A DNA stretch of 50,704 nucleotides. Origin: Bacteroidota bacterium. GTDB taxonomy: Bacteria; Bacteroidota; Rhodothermia; Rhodothermales; JANQRZ01. The DNA lies in NCBI GenBank assembly GCA_038746285.1, contig JBCDKT010000029.1, positions 1 through 50,704 on the forward strand, read 5' to 3'. Position numbers and translations under genes: made by a program. Under the pieces are notes generated by a model. It saw only the letters and a list, made by a program, of their open reading frames with translations. It made no database searches and was not told the origin of the DNA. This document shows, piece by piece, positions 31,502 to 39,495 of the stretch. Numbering within the stretch: the first letter of the stretch is position 1; each line of letters starts with the position of its first letter.

Positions 31502-32509
31502 CTAGCGCACGCGGCGGGCCATGCGGCCTGCGATCCAGCGCAGCCCCTCGCGCCCCGGCCCAGCGGGGAGCGCGCCGAGGGCCTGCTCACCCTCCTCGTA
31601 GTGCCGCAGCACCGTCGCCCGCGCCTCGTCGAGGACCCCGAGAGCGTGCATCCGGCGGCGTGCCTCGTCGATCTCGCCGGCCGGCAGGCCACCGTTGGTG
31701 ACGATGCGCTGGAACCAGGCGTGCTCGTCGCCTTCGGCGCGCTCCAGGGCCCGGAGCAGGAGGAACGTCTTCTTGCCTTCGAGGAGGTCGCCGCCCACGG
31801 TTTTGCCCCACCGGGCGTCGGCGGCGGTGAGGTCGAGGAGGTCGTCCTGAATCTGGAAGGCCCGGCCCCAGCTTCGCCCGACCTCGGCTAGGGCAACGAG
31901 TGCGGCGTCCTCAGCCTCGCCGACGAGGCCCCCGAGCACGAGCGACAGTTCGACGAGCGCACCCGTCTTGCCGTCGATCATGCCGAGGTAGCGCTCGACC
32001 GTCACCGCGTCGTCGGTCTCGAACTGCTCGTCGAGCGCCTGCCCCTCGCAGAGCCGCATCACCATCCGGTGGAACCGCCGGACGATGGCCCCGAGCCGGC
32101 CAGTCTCGGTCTGCGCGAGGAGGTCGTAGCTCATCCCCATCAGGAGGTCGCCCGCGAGGATGGCCGTGCTCTCGTCCCAGACGACGTGGACCGACGGCCG
32201 GCCGCGCCGCTCGTCAGCGTGGTCCATAATGTCGTCGTGGACGAGCGTGAAGTTGTGGAACACCTCGACCGCGAGCGCCGCAGGGAGGGCCCGCTCGGTC
32301 GGCGCGCCGAAGGTCTCGGCGGCGAGGAGGACGAGGGCCGGGCGGAGCCGCTTGCCGCCGCCGCCGAGCACGTAGCGCACCGGCTCGTAGAGCACCGCCG
32401 GCTCCTGCGGCAGCGGAAGCGTGGCGAGGGCCTGGTTGACGGTCTCCGTCAAGCGGCGCAGGTGCGCCTCGGCATCGGACGTATCGGGGTAGAGTACGGG
32501 CGGATTCAC
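31502..32509 (-). CDS. Polyprenyl (geranylgeranyl/octaprenyl-type) diphosphate synthase
   Basis: This 335-residue trans-isoprenyl diphosphate synthase elongates DMAPP with IPP. The first aspartate-rich motif is FTLVHDDIMDHADERRGRP (DDxxD) and the second FQIQDDLLDLTAADARWGK (DDxxD), with GGGKRLRPALVLLAAE, KTGALVELSLVLG and GGDLLEGKKTFLLLRAL. The residue before DDxxD is consistent with long-chain (C20 or longer) products, but chain length cannot be assigned. Start GTG 32509 is preferred; TTG 32521 overlaps the adk stop and is an alternative. It lies 11 bases after adk and 11 bases before ptsH, so it belongs to the adk-ptsI operon. It draws on IPP from the MEP enzymes at 1439-2714. Confidence 0.94.
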   Translation of the reverse strand: MNPPVLYPDTSDAEAHLRRLTETVNQALATLPLPQEPAVLYEPVRYVLGGGGKRLRPALVLLAAETFGAPTERALPAALAVEVFHNFTLVHDDIMDHADERRGRPSVHVVWDESTAILAGDLLMGMSYDLLAQTETGRLGAIVRRFHRMVMRLCEGQALDEQFETDDAVTVERYLGMIDGKTGALVELSLVLGGLVGEAEDAALVALAEVGRSWGRAFQIQDDLLDLTAADARWGKTVGGDLLEGKKTFLLLRALERAEGDEHAWFQRIVTNGGLPAGEIDEARRRMHALGVLDEARATVLRHYEEGEQALGALPAGPGREGLRWIAGRMARRVR

Positions 32510-32520
32510 GCAGGCGGCGG

Positions 32521-33183
32521 TCAAGAGGTGGCAGCCCCGACGCCGCGCGCGCCGAGGGCGCGGAGCGCGTCCATGATCCGGCCCTGGACCTCGCCGATCT
32601 CCCCGACGCCGTCGATCTCGGCGAACGGGACCGAGTCGCGGAAGACGGCGGCGACGGGCAGGGTCTCGTCCTCGTAGACGCTGAGGCGGGTACGGATCGC
32701 GTCCGGCTTGTCGTCGGAGCGGTGGACGAGGCGGTCGGCCGGCAGGTCGGCCGGCGGCGGGTTGAAGTCGAGGTGGTAGATCGCGCCGGTCTCGCGGTCG
32801 GTGCGGCGGCCCGCCAGCCGCTTGATGATCGGCTCGGCGGCCACCTTCAGGCTGACGACGGCGTCGAGCGGGGTGTCGTGCGCGCCGAGGTAGCCGAGGA
32901 GCCAGCGCGCCTGCTCCGTTGTGCGCGGGAAGCCGTCGAGGATGAACCCGTCGAGCCCGAGCGCGTCGAGCGCGCCCTCGACCGTTTTGTTCACGACCGA
33001 GTCCGGGACGAGCTCGCCCCGGTCGAGGTAGCTTTCTGCTTCGAGACCGACCGGTGTTTTGTCGCGGCGAGCGGCGCGGAGGAGATCGCCGGTGGAGATC
33101 TGCTTCAGCGCGAAGCGCTCGACGAGGTGGCGGGCCTGGGTGCCCTTGCCCGCTCCCGGCGGGCCGAAGAGAATGAGACGCAT
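32521..33183 (-). CDS. adk: Adenylate kinase
   Basis: Adenylate kinase balances AMP, ADP and ATP. The 220-residue protein begins MRLILFGPPGAGKGTQARHL (P-loop 7-15), with QISTGDLLRAA, DGFILDGFPRTTEQARWLL (AMP site), RRTDRETGAIYHLDFNPP (LID domain, not the Cys4 zinc type) and RLSVYEDETLPV. It is a long-type kinase with a typical LID. It is the first gene of the unit adk, polyprenyl synthase, ptsH, small gene, ptsI, isomerase. A -7 box (33229-33236) lies 46 bases upstream. Confidence 0.97.
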   Translation of the reverse strand: MRLILFGPPGAGKGTQARHLVERFALKQISTGDLLRAARRDKTPVGLEAESYLDRGELVPDSVVNKTVEGALDALGLDGFILDGFPRTTEQARWLLGYLGAHDTPLDAVVSLKVAAEPIIKRLAGRRTDRETGAIYHLDFNPPPADLPADRLVHRSDDKPDAIRTRLSVYEDETLPVAAVFRDSVPFAEIDGVGEIGEVQGRIMDALRALGARGVGAATS

Positions 33184-33228
33184 GCGTATCGGGAACGTAG
33201 ATGAACCGCCGCACTACGCTGGCGGGCC

Positions 33229-33236
33229 GGAAGATA
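33229..33236 (-). promoter_or_regulatory. Possible -7 element for the adk operon
   Basis: TATCTTCC on the minus strand, with TTG 23 bases upstream (33262-33260), stands 46 bases before the adk ATG. The spacing is two bases longer than usual. The same TATCTTCC box occurs ahead of two other genes in the window. Confidence 0.4.
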
Positions 33237-33301
33237 CGGAGCGCCTGTGATGCTATCTACAAGAAGTACTCTGAATCACAACCTCGGGTATAGCTCGGTA
33301 G

Positions 33302-33652
33302 CTAGAGCACATGCAGGTCATCGATCCGCACATCGTACAAAGGCTTTTCAGTATCGAAGATCGTCAAGCTAAGCGTGAGATCTGATAAACCTCCCTCTAC
33401 TGCATAGAGATCTACGTCCGTCCACCACCCACTGCCATCATCGAGAGGCTCAGGTTTGCTTGCGTCGAATGGCTCTGCCACGACCTTGGAGCCGTAGCTC
33501 TTTATTGCATGACGGAGTTCGTCGGCGGAGAGGCCATCTCCTACCGAAAACAGCGCAAGCGCGTCGTAGTCGCTGGAAGCGAGAAAGCTCACGATGTAGC
33601 GTACCGTAGCCTCAGCTTTCTCGCGGTCGAGCATGATGGCAAGCTCAGACAC
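33302..33652 (-). CDS. Small acidic protein, immunity-like (DUF7668-type, unverified)
   Basis: This 116-residue acidic protein starts at GTG 33652 (VSELAIMLDREKAEATVRY) and overlaps the preceding membrane gene by 8 bases. It has ADELRHAIKSYGSKVVAEP, a central WWTDVDLYAVEGGLSDLTLS and the end IDDLHVL. From memory, this Trp/Ser-Asp-Leu-Thr plus IDDLHVL pattern recalls a small bacterial family annotated as DUF7668; I could not check it. Codon use is more AT-rich than its neighbours', pointing to recent acquisition. The role is unknown. It lies last in a four-gene unit, 118 bases from adk. Confidence 0.65.
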   Translation of the reverse strand: MSELAIMLDREKAEATVRYIVSFLASSDYDALALFSVGDGLSADELRHAIKSYGSKVVAEPFDASKPEPLDDGSGWWTDVDLYAVEGGLSDLTLSLTIFDTEKPLYDVRIDDLHVL

Positions 33653-34085
33653 GCACCGGGCGTCCGGCGGCGGGGTCGATGCTGCGGCTGCCGGGGCCGC
33701 TGTCGAGGTGGAAGATGTGCTCCATGAAGAAGCCCTCGTCCAGCGGGTAGGGCACGGCGTAGAGTCCAAGCCACAGCCCGGCCCACAGCACGAGGGCCAG
33801 CGCGAAGAACGACGCCGCCCCGGCGAAGCGCCGCCGGGCGAGGGCGACGAAGCGGATCAGGCTCAGGACCGTCACCGGGATAAACACGAGCGCCAGCAGG
33901 ACCGTCCCTCCCATCGAGCGGATCAGCAAAGCGCTTCCGGCGACGGTCGCAAGGAAGAAAAGCACGGCCCGCCACGCCTCCTGTTGGTGTGACGCCGCCG
34001 TAAACCGCCCTGTCCTCGCCTCCCACATCAGCACGATACCCGCGATAAACAGAATGGCCAGGAAGGCGACGACGGCGACGGGCAT
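33645..34085 (-). CDS. Four-helix membrane protein of unknown function
   Basis: This 146-residue hydrophobic protein has helices at about 2-20, 40-58, 62-80 and 88-110, and a polar C-terminus (FHLDSGPGSRSIDP). The opening MPVAVVAFLAILFIAGIVLM reads as a first helix without cleavage site. No motif assigns it to a known transporter or enzyme. It lies 23 bases after the YqjD-like gene and overlaps the next gene by 8 bases, so it belongs to the same unit as the two membrane-envelope proteins upstream. Confidence 0.7.
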   Translation of the reverse strand: MPVAVVAFLAILFIAGIVLMWEARTGRFTAASHQQEAWRAVLFFLATVAGSALLIRSMGGTVLLALVFIPVTVLSLIRFVALARRRFAGAASFFALALVLWAGLWLGLYAVPYPLDEGFFMEHIFHLDSGPGSRSIDPAAGRPVRV

Positions 34086-34108
34086 GAGTGTGAGGGCGTG
34101 GCGTTGGT

Positions 34109-34663
34109 CTAGGTGGTGGGCGGCGCGTCCGGCATGTCCTGCAGGGCATTCACGATGCCGTCGTCGCCGGTCAACTGCCGCGCCATCTGGTCCAGCACAA
34201 ATTTAGCGCCGAAGCCGAGCGCCGTGTTCATGAGGACGTTCAGCGACGACGCCGTCTTGGTCCTGACCGGCGTGGGCTCCGGCTCCACCACGACCACGGG
34301 GGCGCGCCGCCGGAGCGCCTTGCCGAGCGCTGCGTTTGCGGCCTCGCCCTCGGCGACCCGCATGCCTGCGTCGTCCACGAGGTCGCGGAGGTAGGCCCCC
34401 ATCCAGAGGTCGTGCTCGCTCGGCCCCTCCGGCGCGGACCGGGCGAGGAGGCCGCCGATCAGCCCGGCCGCGAGCCCGACCCCGGCCGCCACACCGACGG
34501 CAAGCAGCGGCTGCTCGCGGACATAGTCGGTCAGCGGACGCCCACCCACCATAACATCGTTGAACGTCAGCTCGCTCTCCAGACCGGCGATGTGGTGCTT
34601 GATGGAAGCCTCCTTCGCCTCCAGCACCGCCCGCAATTCTTGTGTGCTGCGCGTCTCAGCCAT
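34109..34663 (-). CDS. YqjD/ElaB-like (DUF883-type) membrane-anchored protein
   Basis: The 184-residue protein has an N-terminal helical region (STQELRAVLEAKEASIKHHI), then YVREQPLLAVGVAAGVGLAA GLIGGLLAR (about 47-75), where the E/QP-LLAV-GVA-G pattern is the hallmark of the DUF883 membrane tail that anchors ribosome-associated YqjD in the inner membrane. The C-terminal half has basic KALRRRAPVVVVEPEPT and a hydrophobic FGAKFVLDQM segment not seen in short DUF883 proteins. It follows a YqjE-like gene by 6 bases, as yqjD and yqjE pair elsewhere (opposite order in enterics). Link to ribosomes is inference. Confidence 0.7.
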   Translation of the reverse strand: MAETRSTQELRAVLEAKEASIKHHIAGLESELTFNDVMVGGRPLTDYVREQPLLAVGVAAGVGLAAGLIGGLLARSAPEGPSEHDLWMGAYLRDLVDDAGMRVAEGEAANAALGKALRRRAPVVVVEPEPTPVRTKTASSLNVLMNTALGFGAKFVLDQMARQLTGDDGIVNALQDMPDAPPTT

Positions 34664-34669
34664 GGACCT

Positions 34670-35125
34670 TTATGTGTTGAACGGTGATTTTTTGTACGCC
34701 ACGAAGGCGACGAGGAGAAGCAGCAGCGCAACAACGAGGAAGCCCAGGAGGAGCGCGACGAGTTGGTTCTCGATCCAGATGCCAACCACGGCACTCGCTC
34801 CAAAGCCAAGCGCGATAAGCAGGAAAAGCCCGCCCAGCGCCGCAAAAACGGCAATGATACCGCCGTACGTTCCCTTCTCCTCCAGCTTGTCCTTGACCTC
34901 CTGCTGGACGAGCGCGATCCGTAGTTCGGCCCACTCCTTTATGTCGTCGGCCAGCCCGCGCGCGTGGTCCGCCATGCGCCCGGCCTTGCCTCGGTGCGCC
35001 GGAAGCTGACGCGCTTCGCCAGCGGGTGGCGGTAGCACCGCCGGCAGGGCATCTGGCGGCGGAGCTGGAGCGAGTGGAGGAGACGAGGAACGAGGAGGCG
35101 CGGAGACCGGACGGGGATCGGACAC
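34670..35125 (-). CDS. YqjE/Holin-X (DUF1469) family membrane protein
   Basis: This 151-residue protein has a Pro-rich N-terminus (1-45), an amphipathic helix ADDIKEWAELRIALVQQEVK (about 59-78), and two membrane helices at about 90-113 and 120-143, the layout of the Actinobacterial holin-X/YqjE group. It is unlikely to be a lytic holin. Start GTG 35125 is given; ATG 34975 (residue 51) would remove the Pro-rich part and is also possible. A -7 box (35177-35184) lies 52 bases upstream of the GTG. It is the first gene of the four-gene unit. Confidence 0.82.
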   Translation of the reverse strand: MSDPRPVSAPPRSSSPPLAPAPPPDALPAVLPPPAGEARQLPAHRGKAGRMADHARGLADDIKEWAELRIALVQQEVKDKLEEKGTYGGIIAVFAALGGLFLLIALGFGASAVVGIWIENQLVALLLGFLVVALLLLLVAFVAYKKSPFNT

Positions 35126-35236
35126 GAGCGGCGGGAGGGCGAGAAGAAGAGGTGGAGCAGAAGGTACTCAGCACCGGGAAGATATGTTTGATGCCCCTCG
35201 CCGGGGTAGTTTTCGCGCTCACCCACTACCTGCCCG
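35126..35236. promoter_or_regulatory. 111-bp divergent promoter region
   Basis: Between the divergent YqjE-like and NifU-N genes are TATCTTCC on the minus strand (35184-35177) and TAGTTTTC on the plus strand (35207-35214). Both resemble TAnnTTTG boxes directed at their respective genes. The upstream TTG half is at a poor distance in both cases, so exact starts are uncertain. Confidence 0.4.
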
Positions 35237-35509
35237 ATGCCTCCGTTCACAGTCCAGCCGACGCCCAACCCCAACAGCCTCAAGTTCACCGCTTCCGACC
35301 GCGCCTTCATCGAGGAGGGCATGGGAGCCTTCGCCAGTGCCGCCGAGGCGGAGGGCGACGCGCTCGGTGCCCCCCTTTTCGCTTTGGACGGCGTCCACAA
35401 TGTGCTCGTCCTCCCAGGCTTTGTCACCGTCACCAAGACGACGGAGACCGACTGGGACGCTCTGCTCCCGCGCATCGAGGCGATCCTGACGGAGCACCTC
35501 GCGGCCTGA
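35237..35509 (+). CDS. Nfu/NifU N-terminal domain protein, stand-alone
   Basis: This 90-residue protein begins MPPFTVQPTPNPNSLKFT, the Nfu_N hallmark TPNPNSLKF, with VLVLPGFVTVTKT near residue 60. The domain is normally fused to a C-terminal NifU domain with CxxC that carries a [4Fe-4S] cluster; that half is absent and the frame ends cleanly. As a free domain it may be an adaptor for an Fe-S scaffold encoded elsewhere, or a chaperone. The gene is divergent from the YqjE-like gene and convergent with the LuxC-like gene, only 3 bases away. Confidence 0.9.
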   Translation: MPPFTVQPTPNPNSLKFTASDRAFIEEGMGAFASAAEAEGDALGAPLFALDGVHNVLVLPGFVTVTKTTETDWDALLPRIEAILTEHLAA

Positions 35510-35512
35510 TTC

Positions 35513-36457
35513 TCACAGCCCCACGAGAAACTCGATCAGGTCAGGGTTGCGTTGGCCGAGGGCCGGCCGGTGCACGTCGCCGGGTGCGGCCACCGGCAGG
35601 TCGGTGGCTAGTCGCTCTGCCACGTCCGGCGCTGCTACGAGGAATGAGAGGTGCGGCTGGGATCGCAGCCAGACGGTCACGTCGCCGAGGTGCTTGTATT
35701 CGGTCCACCGGACGTGCGCGGCACCTTGCGGCTCCGGCGCGCCCTTGCTGACGAGGAAGCCCGGTCCGGCAGCGTGCGACCGCTTCGCGGAGGCAAGAAA
35801 AGCGGCCGGGAGCGCCAGCGTGCCGTCGGTGTCGGGGTGCGGCGGGAAGAAATCGCGGAAGCCGGCGAGGGCGTTCAGCAGCGCGTCGGGCTCCAGCCCT
35901 GCCGGGGCCCACACGACCGAGGGCGTGCCCGGCGCGGCGCCTTCGTGCAGGAGCAGGTCTTCGGCCAGCCCGCTCAGCGCCTCGCTGTCTTCCTGACCGC
36001 CGATCACGGCCACGGTTGCCTCGTTTTTTCCTTCTGCAATAACAGCTTCCTGGTCTGAAGTGTCAGTGCCGACGCGCACCCTGTCCGCTGCCCCCTGTAC
36101 CTCCGACCAGAACGCAGGCAGCAGCGCAGGCGACGCTCCCGGCGGCGCGACCAATACGGCATGCCCAAGTAGAAACGCGCCGAGCACGGCCTCCCACCCC
36201 GCAAGCGGACCGCTTTCCTCACAAACCACGCCGACCTTCACCGTCCGCTCGGCCGCCCGGTCCCCGGTCCACGTCCGCAATGCCTGCTCCGTCGCCTGGT
36301 GCGCCCGGTGGTTGAGCGCGAAGGCCAGGCTCTCCTCGGTGAACCGGTTCGGCGCAGCGAGGGTCGCCTCAGCGGCCGATGTGCGTGCCGGGTGCTCGGG
36401 GTCGCGCCAGCGTGCGGCGCTGGCCGCGACGGCCTGGATTCGGTCGCCCAGCGTCAC
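35513..36457 (-). CDS. Degenerate acyl-CoA reductase (LuxC-like) family protein
   Basis: This 314-residue protein is collinear with Bacteroidota acyl-CoA reductases. TLGDRIQAVA, NRFTEESLAFALNHRAHQ, RTVKVGVVCEESGPLAGWEA, LGAFLLGHAVLVAPP, EAVIAEG and the C-terminal ALGQRNPDLIEFLVGL align block by block from memory. A stretch of about 20 residues after EAVIAEG is missing, and the place of the nucleophile motif (GLGCR-S/N-VS) reads GAAPGTPS, so the catalytic cysteine is gone; none stands nearby. It is therefore probably not a reductase and may have a structural or binding role. It starts at GTG 36457, overlapping the RNase D stop by 4 bases, so the two are translated together. Confidence 0.7.
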   Translation of the reverse strand: MTLGDRIQAVAASAARWRDPEHPARTSAAEATLAAPNRFTEESLAFALNHRAHQATEQALRTWTGDRAAERTVKVGVVCEESGPLAGWEAVLGAFLLGHAVLVAPPGASPALLPAFWSEVQGAADRVRVGTDTSDQEAVIAEGKNEATVAVIGGQEDSEALSGLAEDLLLHEGAAPGTPSVVWAPAGLEPDALLNALAGFRDFFPPHPDTDGTLALPAAFLASAKRSHAAGPGFLVSKGAPEPQGAAHVRWTEYKHLGDVTVWLRSQPHLSFLVAAPDVAERLATDLPVAAPGDVHRPALGQRNPDLIEFLVGL

Positions 36458-37635
36458 CGGCCCGGCAGCACGCGGGGCAGCGCCGTCTCCGGGTTGACCC
36501 CGACCGCGCTCTCGCCGCGCAGCAGGTCCAGGAGTGCCTCGCCGGCGAGCGTGCGCCGCCAGCCCTGCAGGAGCGCGTGCTCGTCGGGCTTGGCCTCGGC
36601 TCCAGCAGCGACGAGCCGCTCCACGCTCGCGCGGTTGGCGACGAGCGCGGGGTCCACGTCGTGCCCGAGGCTCTGCCCCTTGACGAGCGCGAGCGCGAGG
36701 TCGAGCCGGGCCTGCTCGGCGTCGTCCGAGCGGCGGCCTTGCGGGGGGCGCGGCCGGTCGCCTTTCGGCACGGCGAGGCCTCGCTCGACGGTCTCGACGA
36801 GGGCGTCGCCGTAGCTCCGGCGCGCGTTGTCGCTCAGGCCGCGCACGCTGCGCAGCGCCCCGGGGTCGGTCGGCTTGCGCTGCGCGAGCGTGACCAGCAC
36901 CTCGTCCGGGACGATGTGGCGGCGCGGTCGGTCGCGGTACCGGGCTTCCTGCTCGCGCCACGCCCCGAGTTCGCGCAGCACGGCGTAGTCGCGCCCGGAG
37001 AAGCCCCGCTTGCCGCGCCCCTTGATCCGGTGGTAGTGCGCCCAGGGATCCTCCTCGGCGTAGAGTGCTGGGTCGTCGTAAAGTTGCATCTCCTCCTCGA
37101 CCCAGGCCGTGCGGTCGCGCTCGCGGATGTGATCCCACAGCGCGTCGTAGGCGTCCGGGAGGTAGCGCACGTCGTCGCGGGCGTACTCCATCTGCGCGCT
37201 GCTCAGCGGCCGCCGGAGCCAGTCGGACCGGGACTCCCCTTTCGGCAGGTGCACGCCGACGGTCTCTTCGATGAGGGCCTGGAGCGAGGTCGTCGCCGTC
37301 AGCCCGACGAAGCCGGCGGCGACGCGGCTGTCGAAGACGTTCTTCGGGGCGAAGCCGTCGTCGCTGCCCGCGGCTCGGTGCAGGATCGTGAGGTCCTGCT
37401 GTGCGTCGTGGAGAATCTTGACGACGGAGGCGTCGGCCAGCAGCGCACCGATCGGGCGGAGGTCGAGCGCGGCGGCGTCGATCAGGAACGTCTCGTCGCG
37501 GCTGAGGCCGAGTTGGACGAGGCCAAGGCGCGGGTAGTAGGTCCGCTCCCAGACGAACTCCGTGTCGAGCGCCACGCGGTCGGCGGCGCGGGCCCGGGCG
37601 ATGAGGTCGGCAAGCTGCTGCGGGGTATCAATCAT
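36454..37635 (-). CDS. rnd: Ribonuclease D
   Basis: This 393-residue 3'-5' exoribonuclease trims tRNA and other RNAs. It belongs to the DEDDy group: exo I ALDTEFVWE (Asp24, Glu26), exo II LHDAQQDL, exo III YARDDVRYLPDAY (Tyr and Asp). HRDC domains follow, with LRELGAWREQEARYRDRPRR and IVPDEVLVTLAQRKPT, and a second at about 300-390. It begins ATG 37635 next to the inverted repeat 37640-37720. It overlaps the LuxC-like gene by 4 bases, an unusual partner. Confidence 0.95.
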   Translation of the reverse strand: MIDTPQQLADLIARARAADRVALDTEFVWERTYYPRLGLVQLGLSRDETFLIDAAALDLRPIGALLADASVVKILHDAQQDLTILHRAAGSDDGFAPKNVFDSRVAAGFVGLTATTSLQALIEETVGVHLPKGESRSDWLRRPLSSAQMEYARDDVRYLPDAYDALWDHIRERDRTAWVEEEMQLYDDPALYAEEDPWAHYHRIKGRGKRGFSGRDYAVLRELGAWREQEARYRDRPRRHIVPDEVLVTLAQRKPTDPGALRSVRGLSDNARRSYGDALVETVERGLAVPKGDRPRPPQGRRSDDAEQARLDLALALVKGQSLGHDVDPALVANRASVERLVAAGAEAKPDEHALLQGWRRTLAGEALLDLLRGESAVGVNPETALPRVLPGR

Positions 37636-37639
37636 GTCG

Positions 37640-37720
37640 GACGACGAATGCCGAGTGACGAACGTCGGATGGGGGCTGCGAGCGGCCCTTCGACGCTCGT
37701 CGTTCGCACCTCGTCATTCC
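37640..37720. repeat. Heptanucleotide-periodic inverted repeat upstream of rnd
   Basis: GAATGCCGAGTGACGAACG (37646-37664) matches the reverse complement of 37701-37719 at 15 of 19 positions. In sevens: ACGACGA, ATGCCGA, GTGACGA, ACGTCGG on the left, and CGACGCT, CGTCGTT, CGCACCT, CGTCATT on the right. Its words match the elements at 272-334 and 425-495, 37 kb away. It fills the whole gap between the glycosylphosphotransferase stop and the rnd start. Confidence 0.65.
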
Positions 37721-39226
37721 CTAGTGGCCTTGCTGGGTGAGCGTCGTGCGGACGGTCTGGAGGAGGATCTGGAAGTCCATCCGCAGGCTCATGTTCTCGA
37801 TGTAGAACAGGTCGTACTTGAGCTTCTGGCGCACGTCGTCGAGGTCCTGGTCGTAGCGCCACTTAACCTGGGCGAGCCCGGTGACGCCGGGCTGGATGCG
37901 GTGGCGGCGGCTGTAGAGCGGGATTTCGCGCGCCAGCTTCTCGACGAAGTAGGGCCGCTCGGGACGCGGGCCGACGAGGCTCATCTCCCCTTTGAGCACG
38001 TTCCAGAACTGCGGCACCTCGTCGAGCCGGAGCGCGCGGAGCCGCTCGCCGATAGACGTGTAGCGGGGGTCGCCCTTCTGCGCCCAGACGGGGCCGGTGT
38101 GGCGCTCGGCATTGTCCTCCATCGTGCGGAACTTGTACATCGTGAAGGGGCGCCCGTGGCGTCCCGTGCGTGTCTGCCGGTAGATGGCAGGGCCAGGCGA
38201 GGTGAGCTTGACGAGCGCCGCGACGGCCAGCCACAGCGGCAGCCCGGCCAGCAGCACCGCTGCGCTCACCCCGACGTCGAGGATGCGCTTGGTGCTCTTC
38301 TCCCACGCCGGGATCGGCTCCGGCAGGACTTCGATCAGCGGGAGGCCGTACATGTGCTCGGTCCGGGCCATTCCCCCGATGACGGTGTAGAAGTCTGGCA
38401 CCAGCTTGAGCGCTACCGAGCGCCCGTCGCAGACGCGGAGCACCTCGTCGAGGTAGACGTGGTCGTCCGGCCCGAGGGCGATCAGCACGTCCTGCACCCC
38501 GAGGCGGTCGATGAGGTCGGGGAGCGCCGAGATCGAGTGGACGGCCGTCGAGAGGCCGTTGCTGTTGAAGGCCGGGGCCGAGTCGCCCTGGCCGGCCGAC
38601 ACAGACGCGCCGTCGCCGGAGGCACCGACCGGTCCGTCGCCGCCGTGGAGGTACGCGTCGGCTGCGCCCGCGAGCGCGAGCTCGGCCACCGGGTCCGGCT
38701 GGAGCCGGACGGCCCCCACGATCTCGAGCCCGGCCGCCGGGTAGCGGGCCACCTCTTCGTAGAGCTGCTCCACCTGCTCGCTCCAGCCGACGATGACGGC
38801 CTTGTGGAGCCCGTGCCCGCGCAGGATGCGTGCCTTCTGCACGCTGCGCACCACGAACCGCCCGAGTCCGGCAAAGCCCAGCACGCACGCCCAGTAGGTC
38901 GCCGTTTCCGCCCGCGCCGCGCCGTCGAGGCGCTCGATGAAGAGGAGGAAGAACAGCAGGAGGGTGCCGACGGTGACCACCTTGAGGAGCGTCACGAACT
39001 CGTCGAAGCGGCTGGCGGCGCGGCGCTCGCGGTAGAGGCCCGCGAAGAGGAACAGCACCAGCCAGAAGGCGCACAGCAGCCCTGCCGAGGGCAGTTCGAG
39101 GACGGCGGGATCGGCCGAGGCACCGAGCCAGCCCGAGGCGCGGGCGGCCTGAAACGACAGGTAGGCAAGCAGGAGAGCGGCGGCGTCGCTGAGGAGCAGC
39201 GCGGCCAGTTCGGCTTTACGAGCCAC
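37721..39226 (-). CDS. Polyprenyl glycosylphosphotransferase (WcaJ/WbaP-type)
   Basis: This 501-residue initiating enzyme of exopolysaccharide or capsule synthesis moves a sugar-1-phosphate to undecaprenyl phosphate. Four N-terminal helices (about 5-25, 45-65, 82-98, 112-130) precede a nucleotide-binding-like domain (KAVIVGWSEQVEQLYEE). After it comes a Gly/Ser-rich insertion (about 189-220, GGDGPVGASGDGASVSAGQG). The catalytic sugar transferase domain (about 305-501) has KRILDVGVSAAVLLAGLP, SPGPAIYRQTRTGRHGRPF, MYKFRTM and RLDEVPQFWNVLKGEMSLVG. The divergent neighbour is a Wzi-type capsule barrel, supporting a surface glycan. Start ATG 39226. Confidence 0.95.
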   Translation of the reverse strand: MARKAELAALLLSDAAALLLAYLSFQAARASGWLGASADPAVLELPSAGLLCAFWLVLFLFAGLYRERRAASRFDEFVTLLKVVTVGTLLLFFLLFIERLDGAARAETATYWACVLGFAGLGRFVVRSVQKARILRGHGLHKAVIVGWSEQVEQLYEEVARYPAAGLEIVGAVRLQPDPVAELALAGAADAYLHGGDGPVGASGDGASVSAGQGDSAPAFNSNGLSTAVHSISALPDLIDRLGVQDVLIALGPDDHVYLDEVLRVCDGRSVALKLVPDFYTVIGGMARTEHMYGLPLIEVLPEPIPAWEKSTKRILDVGVSAAVLLAGLPLWLAVAALVKLTSPGPAIYRQTRTGRHGRPFTMYKFRTMEDNAERHTGPVWAQKGDPRYTSIGERLRALRLDEVPQFWNVLKGEMSLVGPRPERPYFVEKLAREIPLYSRRHRIQPGVTGLAQVKWRYDQDLDDVRQKLKYDLFYIENMSLRMDFQILLQTVRTTLTQQGH

Positions 39227-39431
39227 AGGCGTGGAAGAGGTCGGTTACGCGTGTAGCAAGCTAGCGAATAGGGCTTACCGGGCTGGTGAAATATCACAGC
39301 GGAATAACAAGAAGGTAATCGACTGCGCACCAATCATGCAAGGGGGGCACGCTACGATGCCCTGGGTTTGGCACACGGATGTCACCGCTGCTGCGTTGCA
39401 AACGATCAGGCCCAGGTCGCGCAGCATGCCA

Positions 39432-39462
39432 TTGCGCCCACGCCGGACAGAGCCTAGCTTTA
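39432..39462 (+). promoter_or_regulatory. Promoter of the Wzi-type gene
   Basis: TTG (39432-39434), a 20-base spacer and TAGCTTTA (39455-39462) fit TTG-N19-21-TAnnTTTG with one mismatch. Transcription starting near 39469 means the gene must begin at TTG 39496 rather than at the upstream ATG 39379. Confidence 0.55.
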
Positions 39463-39495
39463 GAAACCTTGCCTCGTCCCTCACCGCCCGTACCG

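Noticed and set aside
39379-39495. ATG 39379 as start of the Wzi-type gene
   Set aside because: It would add 39 residues ahead of a clear signal peptide and lies upstream of the best promoter match; TTG 39496 fits both.
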